Part shown: positions 60,921-64,000 of the stretch, in pieces
Numbering within the stretch: position 1 is the stretch's first letter
Layout of the letters: the number at the start of each line of letters is the position of its first letter
From: UBA5314 sp040217815
Lineage (GTDB): Bacteria > Bacillota > Syntrophomonadia > Syntrophomonadales > Syntrophomonadaceae
NCBI GenBank assembly: GCA_040217815.1
Contig: JBEHWI010000017.1
Span: forward strand, 3,092 to 67,091
Length of the DNA: 64,000 nt
Direction: 5' to 3'
Position numbers and translations under genes: made by a program
Notes under the pieces: generated by a model
What the model was told of the DNA's origin: nothing
What the model saw: only the letters and a program-made list of their open reading frames with translations
Database searches by the model: none

Positions 60921-61835
60921 ATGACATCCAGACAACGCGATGAATGGGTAAGCCAGGTTTACCAGGCGGCTGGAGGCATCCGCCGCCGAGTTCTTGAGCA
61001 CACCATTTTAAACAACGGCGGCTATTTAAGTCAGGCCTGTTCGGCGGCTGAAATAATAGCCACCTTGTATCTAAAAGCCATGAATATAGGACCGGCTGCA
61101 GCTGAGCCAGTTCCCCCGCTTTTTAGCGGCGTACCCGGACCGGGTAATCCCGATTATGCAAGCGGCGCCGGCTACAACGGACCGCAGGGCCCTGAATGGG
61201 ACCGTTTGGTACTTTCCCCTTCGCAGTATGCCCTGGTTTTGTATGCCGCCCTGGTGGAATTGGGCAGAATGGCCCCCGAAGGCCTGGCTCAGTTTAACCG
61301 GGATGGCAGTACGGTGGAAATGATCGGGGCTGAGCATTCACCGGGTATGGAGCTTATGACCGGTTCCCTGGGGCAGGGCATCAGTCAGGCCGCCGGACTG
61401 GCCATGGCTCGCAAACGGCATGGTGACCAGGGGCGGGTTTTCGTTTTTATGTCGGACGGAGAATTTCAATCAGGCCAGGTCTGGGAAGCGATTCAGGCCA
61501 TGGCCTTTTATCAGCTGGACAATACCATCATTTATGTAGATGTCAACGGTCAGCAGTGCGATGGTGTTGTCAGTCAGGTAATGAATATCGAGCCCCTGGA
61601 CAAACGATTAAAGGCCTTCGGAGCCCGGGTCATAAGAATTGACGGCCATGACGTCAAAGCACTGGCCAGGCCGGCTTCGCTTAAACCAGACGGCCGTCCG
61701 CTGGTGGTTTTAGCCGACACCGACCCCTGCCGGGGCATGGAACTGCTGGCGGCCCGAAGGCCCAAGCTGCACTATACGCGTTTCGAGCGGGAAGCTGAAA
61801 GGGAAGCCTTTCGTTCGCTGCTCGACAGCCTTTAG
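60921..61835 (+). CDS. Transketolase-like enzyme, N-terminal (TPP-binding) subunit
   Basis: A 304-residue half-transketolase. It contains the pyrophosphate-binding segment MSDGEFQSGQVWEA followed by NTIIYVDVNGQQ, and MTGSLGQGISQAAGLAMA. It needs the C-terminal half encoded next. AAAGGAGAG precedes the ATG. An inserted stretch near residues 65-80 (GPGNPDYASGAGYNGPQG) is longer than in classical TktA. With the RuBisCO-like gene behind it, a dedicated sugar-phosphate pathway is more likely than the pentose phosphate cycle. Confidence 0.9.
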   Translation: MTSRQRDEWVSQVYQAAGGIRRRVLEHTILNNGGYLSQACSAAEIIATLYLKAMNIGPAAAEPVPPLFSGVPGPGNPDYASGAGYNGPQGPEWDRLVLSPSQYALVLYAALVELGRMAPEGLAQFNRDGSTVEMIGAEHSPGMELMTGSLGQGISQAAGLAMARKRHGDQGRVFVFMSDGEFQSGQVWEAIQAMAFYQLDNTIIYVDVNGQQCDGVVSQVMNIEPLDKRLKAFGARVIRIDGHDVKALARPASLKPDGRPLVVLADTDPCRGMELLAARRPKLHYTRFEREAEREAFRSLLDSL

Positions 61836-61857
61836 ACACTAAAAAAGGAGTGCGGGA

Positions 61858-62865
61858 ATGGAAGTACTATCCAAAGTGCATTATCACAACCTGGTCAAGT
61901 GGGCCCAGGACAAACCCGATGTGCTGGTTCTTTCGGCCGATTTATCCGGTTCTACGGAAATAGATCTTTTCCGGGACACCTACCCGGAGCGTTTCCTTTC
62001 CATGGGAATCGCAGAGCAGAACATGTTGAGTTTTGCCGGGGGCCTGGCCCGCGAGGGTTATTGCCCGATGGTTCACACCTTTGCCGTTTTTATCTATCGG
62101 CGCGCCTATGACCAGATCGCTGTATCGGTCGCCTATCCACATCTGCCGGTCAAAATGTTCGGCTTCTTACCTGGTATAATGACCCCCGGGGGTGCCACTC
62201 ATCAAGCCATTGAAGATATCAGCATAATGCGATCTCTCCCCAACATGACTGTACTGGAATGCGGGGATGCGACTGAAGTGGAAAGCGTTCTGGATGTGGT
62301 CTATAAAGTGCCGGGCCCCGTGTATGTCAGAATGCTGCGTGGTGAAATACCCCGCCTTTTTGATTCTTTTGAACCTATGACGCTGGGCAAAGTAAGGACT
62401 TTAAGCCAGGGAGATGATCTGGTGGTGTTGTCCAGCGGCATTTGCACTGAAGAGGCTATGCGGGCCTTGCGGGTCCTCCGGAAACAGGGTCTTGCTGTAA
62501 AGCATATCCACGTTTCAACTCTCAAGCCGTTTGACCACCCCGAAATCATCGAGTCTATCGCCCAAGCCCGCTGGGGGGTTATAAGCATGGAAAACCATTC
62601 TATAATTGGCGGTCTGGGCACCATTGTCGCTGAGCAAATGGCCGGGGCCGGCCTGGGAAAGAAGCTGGTTAGAATAGGGATTAAGGACACCTTTTTGCAC
62701 GGAGCCAGCCGCAAATATCTAGCCCGGGAATACGGCATCGATGCTCTGGCCTTAATTGAGGAAATAGAAAATCTGGTGGGAGAACGGTTCGGTTTAGGCG
62801 AAGCCGACCTGGATCAGATCCACATTACCCCCGTGCACAGTTCGGCCAAAGTGGAGGCGCTGTAA
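61858..62865 (+). CDS. Transketolase-like enzyme, C-terminal subunit
   Basis: A 335-residue protein with the pyrimidine-binding domain (LSADLSGSTEID, IAEQNMLSFAGGLAREG with the catalytic Glu) and the C-terminal transketolase domain. It follows the N-terminal subunit by 22 bases with an AAAAGGAGTG ribosome binding site. The last base of its stop codon is also the first base of the next start (TAATG), so translation is coupled to the RuBisCO-like gene. Confidence 0.9.
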   Translation: MEVLSKVHYHNLVKWAQDKPDVLVLSADLSGSTEIDLFRDTYPERFLSMGIAEQNMLSFAGGLAREGYCPMVHTFAVFIYRRAYDQIAVSVAYPHLPVKMFGFLPGIMTPGGATHQAIEDISIMRSLPNMTVLECGDATEVESVLDVVYKVPGPVYVRMLRGEIPRLFDSFEPMTLGKVRTLSQGDDLVVLSSGICTEEAMRALRVLRKQGLAVKHIHVSTLKPFDHPEIIESIAQARWGVISMENHSIIGGLGTIVAEQMAGAGLGKKLVRIGIKDTFLHGASRKYLAREYGIDALALIEEIENLVGERFGLGEADLDQIHITPVHSSAKVEAL

Positions 62866-63971
62866 TGGATCGTTTTACGGTTCGCTATCGTCTGAGCGGA
62901 GATGAAGCACAGGCCTATGAAAAAGCCCTCGACATCTGCCTGGAACAGACCGTGGAATTTCCAGGTGAATTAATTGGGCACGGTTTTATTAAAAACCAGA
63001 TAGTGGGGCGGATTGAGGATTTCCATCCCGCAGAAGCGGGAGGATTTAGCGCCCTGATCAGCTTCGACGCTGATACGGCAGCCGATGAATTTACCCAGCT
63101 GCTCAATGTGGTTTTTGGAAATATCAGCATCAAACCCGGTTACCGGGTGGAAGATTTGGCCTTGCCAAACAGCATGTTAGAGCGCTTTAAAGGGCCGCGC
63201 TGGGGACGGACCGGTTTGCGGGAAAGGGTTAAGGTCGAGGGAAGACCATTGCTTTTTTCGGCTCTAAAGCCCATGGGTTTATCGTCACAGCAGTTGGCCG
63301 ACCTGGCCTATAAGCTGGCCCTGGGGGGAATTGATCTCATTAAAGACGACCACGGTCTTACCGATCAGATTTACGCGCCCTACCATGAAAGGGTGCGGCT
63401 TTGTGCCGAAGCGGTGGAGCGGGCCAACCGGGAAACCGGATTGAGCTGTATTTACCTGGCCAATATCAGCGCACCCCATAATCAGGTGCTGGCGCGGGCC
63501 TACTACGCCCGGGAGCAGGGCGCCGGGGGGCTGCTTATCGCCCCCGGATTGGTGGGGTTTGACACTATGAGAACGGTGGCTGATGATAAGAATATTGACC
63601 TGCCCCTTATCGCCCATCCCGCCTGGCTGGGGACCTACGTAATGAGCCCCGAACATGGAGTATCCCATCGCACCCTGTTTGGGCAGTTGGTTCGCCTGGC
63701 TGGGGCCGATGGGACTGTATATCCCAATTTCGGCGGACGTTTCTCCTTCAGCCGCGAAGAATGCCTGAGCATTGTATCCGGCACCGGGGAGCCAATGGGA
63801 GGTCTAAAAGAAATATTCCCATGTCCGGGCGGGGGAATGAGCATTGATACCATTCCCGAAATGTTGAGCTTTTATGGTTCAGAGGCGGCCTTCCTTATTG
63901 GCGGCGGCCTTTTTAAAAAAGGCCCGGACATAATTGAGAACTGTCGCTACTTTCGCAGCCTGGTTGAATAA
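62865..63971 (+). CDS. RuBisCO-like protein (form IV)
   Basis: A 368-residue RuBisCO large-chain homologue, shorter than the true enzyme (about 470). The active-site segment is GGIDLIKDDHGLTDQ: the Lys-Asp-Asp is kept, but the Glu that completes the metal site in RuBisCO is His. ALKPMGLSS keeps the first catalytic Lys but has Met at the second. PGGGMS at the phosphate site is present. It cannot be a normal carboxylase; relatives are enolases, isomerases or (de)carboxylases of phosphorylated sugars. Coupled to the split transketolase. The operon may continue beyond 64000. Confidence 0.88.
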   Translation: MDRFTVRYRLSGDEAQAYEKALDICLEQTVEFPGELIGHGFIKNQIVGRIEDFHPAEAGGFSALISFDADTAADEFTQLLNVVFGNISIKPGYRVEDLALPNSMLERFKGPRWGRTGLRERVKVEGRPLLFSALKPMGLSSQQLADLAYKLALGGIDLIKDDHGLTDQIYAPYHERVRLCAEAVERANRETGLSCIYLANISAPHNQVLARAYYAREQGAGGLLIAPGLVGFDTMRTVADDKNIDLPLIAHPAWLGTYVMSPEHGVSHRTLFGQLVRLAGADGTVYPNFGGRFSFSREECLSIVSGTGEPMGGLKEIFPCPGGGMSIDTIPEMLSFYGSEAAFLIGGGLFKKGPDIIENCRYFRSLVE

Positions 63972-64000
63972 GTCTGGAGATGACGGAGATTTCGGGCAAG

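Overview
The window looks like chromosomal DNA of a low-to-mid GC, monoderm, anaerobic Firmicute of the Clostridia type, perhaps near the Syntrophomonas/Pelotomaculum lineages; the family-level placement is inference. The pointers are strong AGGAGG-type ribosome binding sites with frequent GTG/TTG starts, a leucine T-box and a c-di-AMP (ydaO-type) riboswitch, S-layer (SLH) proteins, a YvyF-like protein and several radical-SAM, flavin and molybdenum enzymes. No rRNA, tRNA, CRISPR array or intact transposase gene was seen.

Layout. 1-9 kb: the 3' part of a zinc alcohol dehydrogenase, a three-gene ABC exporter, a large DUF4855 protein, a BaiN-like flavoprotein, a TetR regulator with a clear operator, and a flavodoxin-like Fe-S protein. 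9-12.6 kb: a PAS-GGDEF-HD-GYP c-di-GMP protein, followed by two tandem, divergent copies of an unrecognised structured RNA on the minus strand, each with its own promoter and terminal hairpin. 12.6-16.7 kb: a molybdenum hydroxylase operon (MocA-like, Mo, 2Fe-2S and FAD subunits). 16.8-32.6 kb: mostly single genes, including deacetylases, an Mrr-like nuclease, a flavin reductase, metallophosphoesterase plus a decayed paralogue, a PEP-mutase-family lyase, Pol IV with a LexA-like box, a pair of DivIVA-like coiled-coil proteins, an esterase and a DUF3810 protein, with two MITE-like elements among them. The region ends with a glutamate 2,3-aminomutase-type radical SAM enzyme behind a c-di-AMP riboswitch.

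33-47 kb: leuA behind a T-box, a PpnP-like phosphorylase, a deacetylase, an Ig-like surface protein followed by a FecBCD-type metal/corrinoid importer, a sugar epimerase, two SLH/Ig surface proteins and a TiaS-like protein. 47-59 kb: a MacAB-type exporter, a CoxD/CoxE-like AAA/VWA pair, a thioesterase, cell-envelope enzymes (CAP, M15 peptidase, membrane transglutaminase-like) and an exported agmatine-deiminase-like enzyme. 59-64 kb: a Rieske-fused FAD oxidoreductase and an operon of split transketolase plus a RuBisCO-like protein that probably continues past the window.

The most notable items are the tandem structured RNAs, the c-di-AMP riboswitch in front of a gene whose substrate-site residues predict beta-glutamate (osmolyte) synthesis, the transketolase/RuBisCO-like operon that recalls branched-sugar (apiose-type) catabolism, and a small family of inverted-repeat elements, one end of which reappears as a palindrome upstream of the molybdenum hydroxylase operon.
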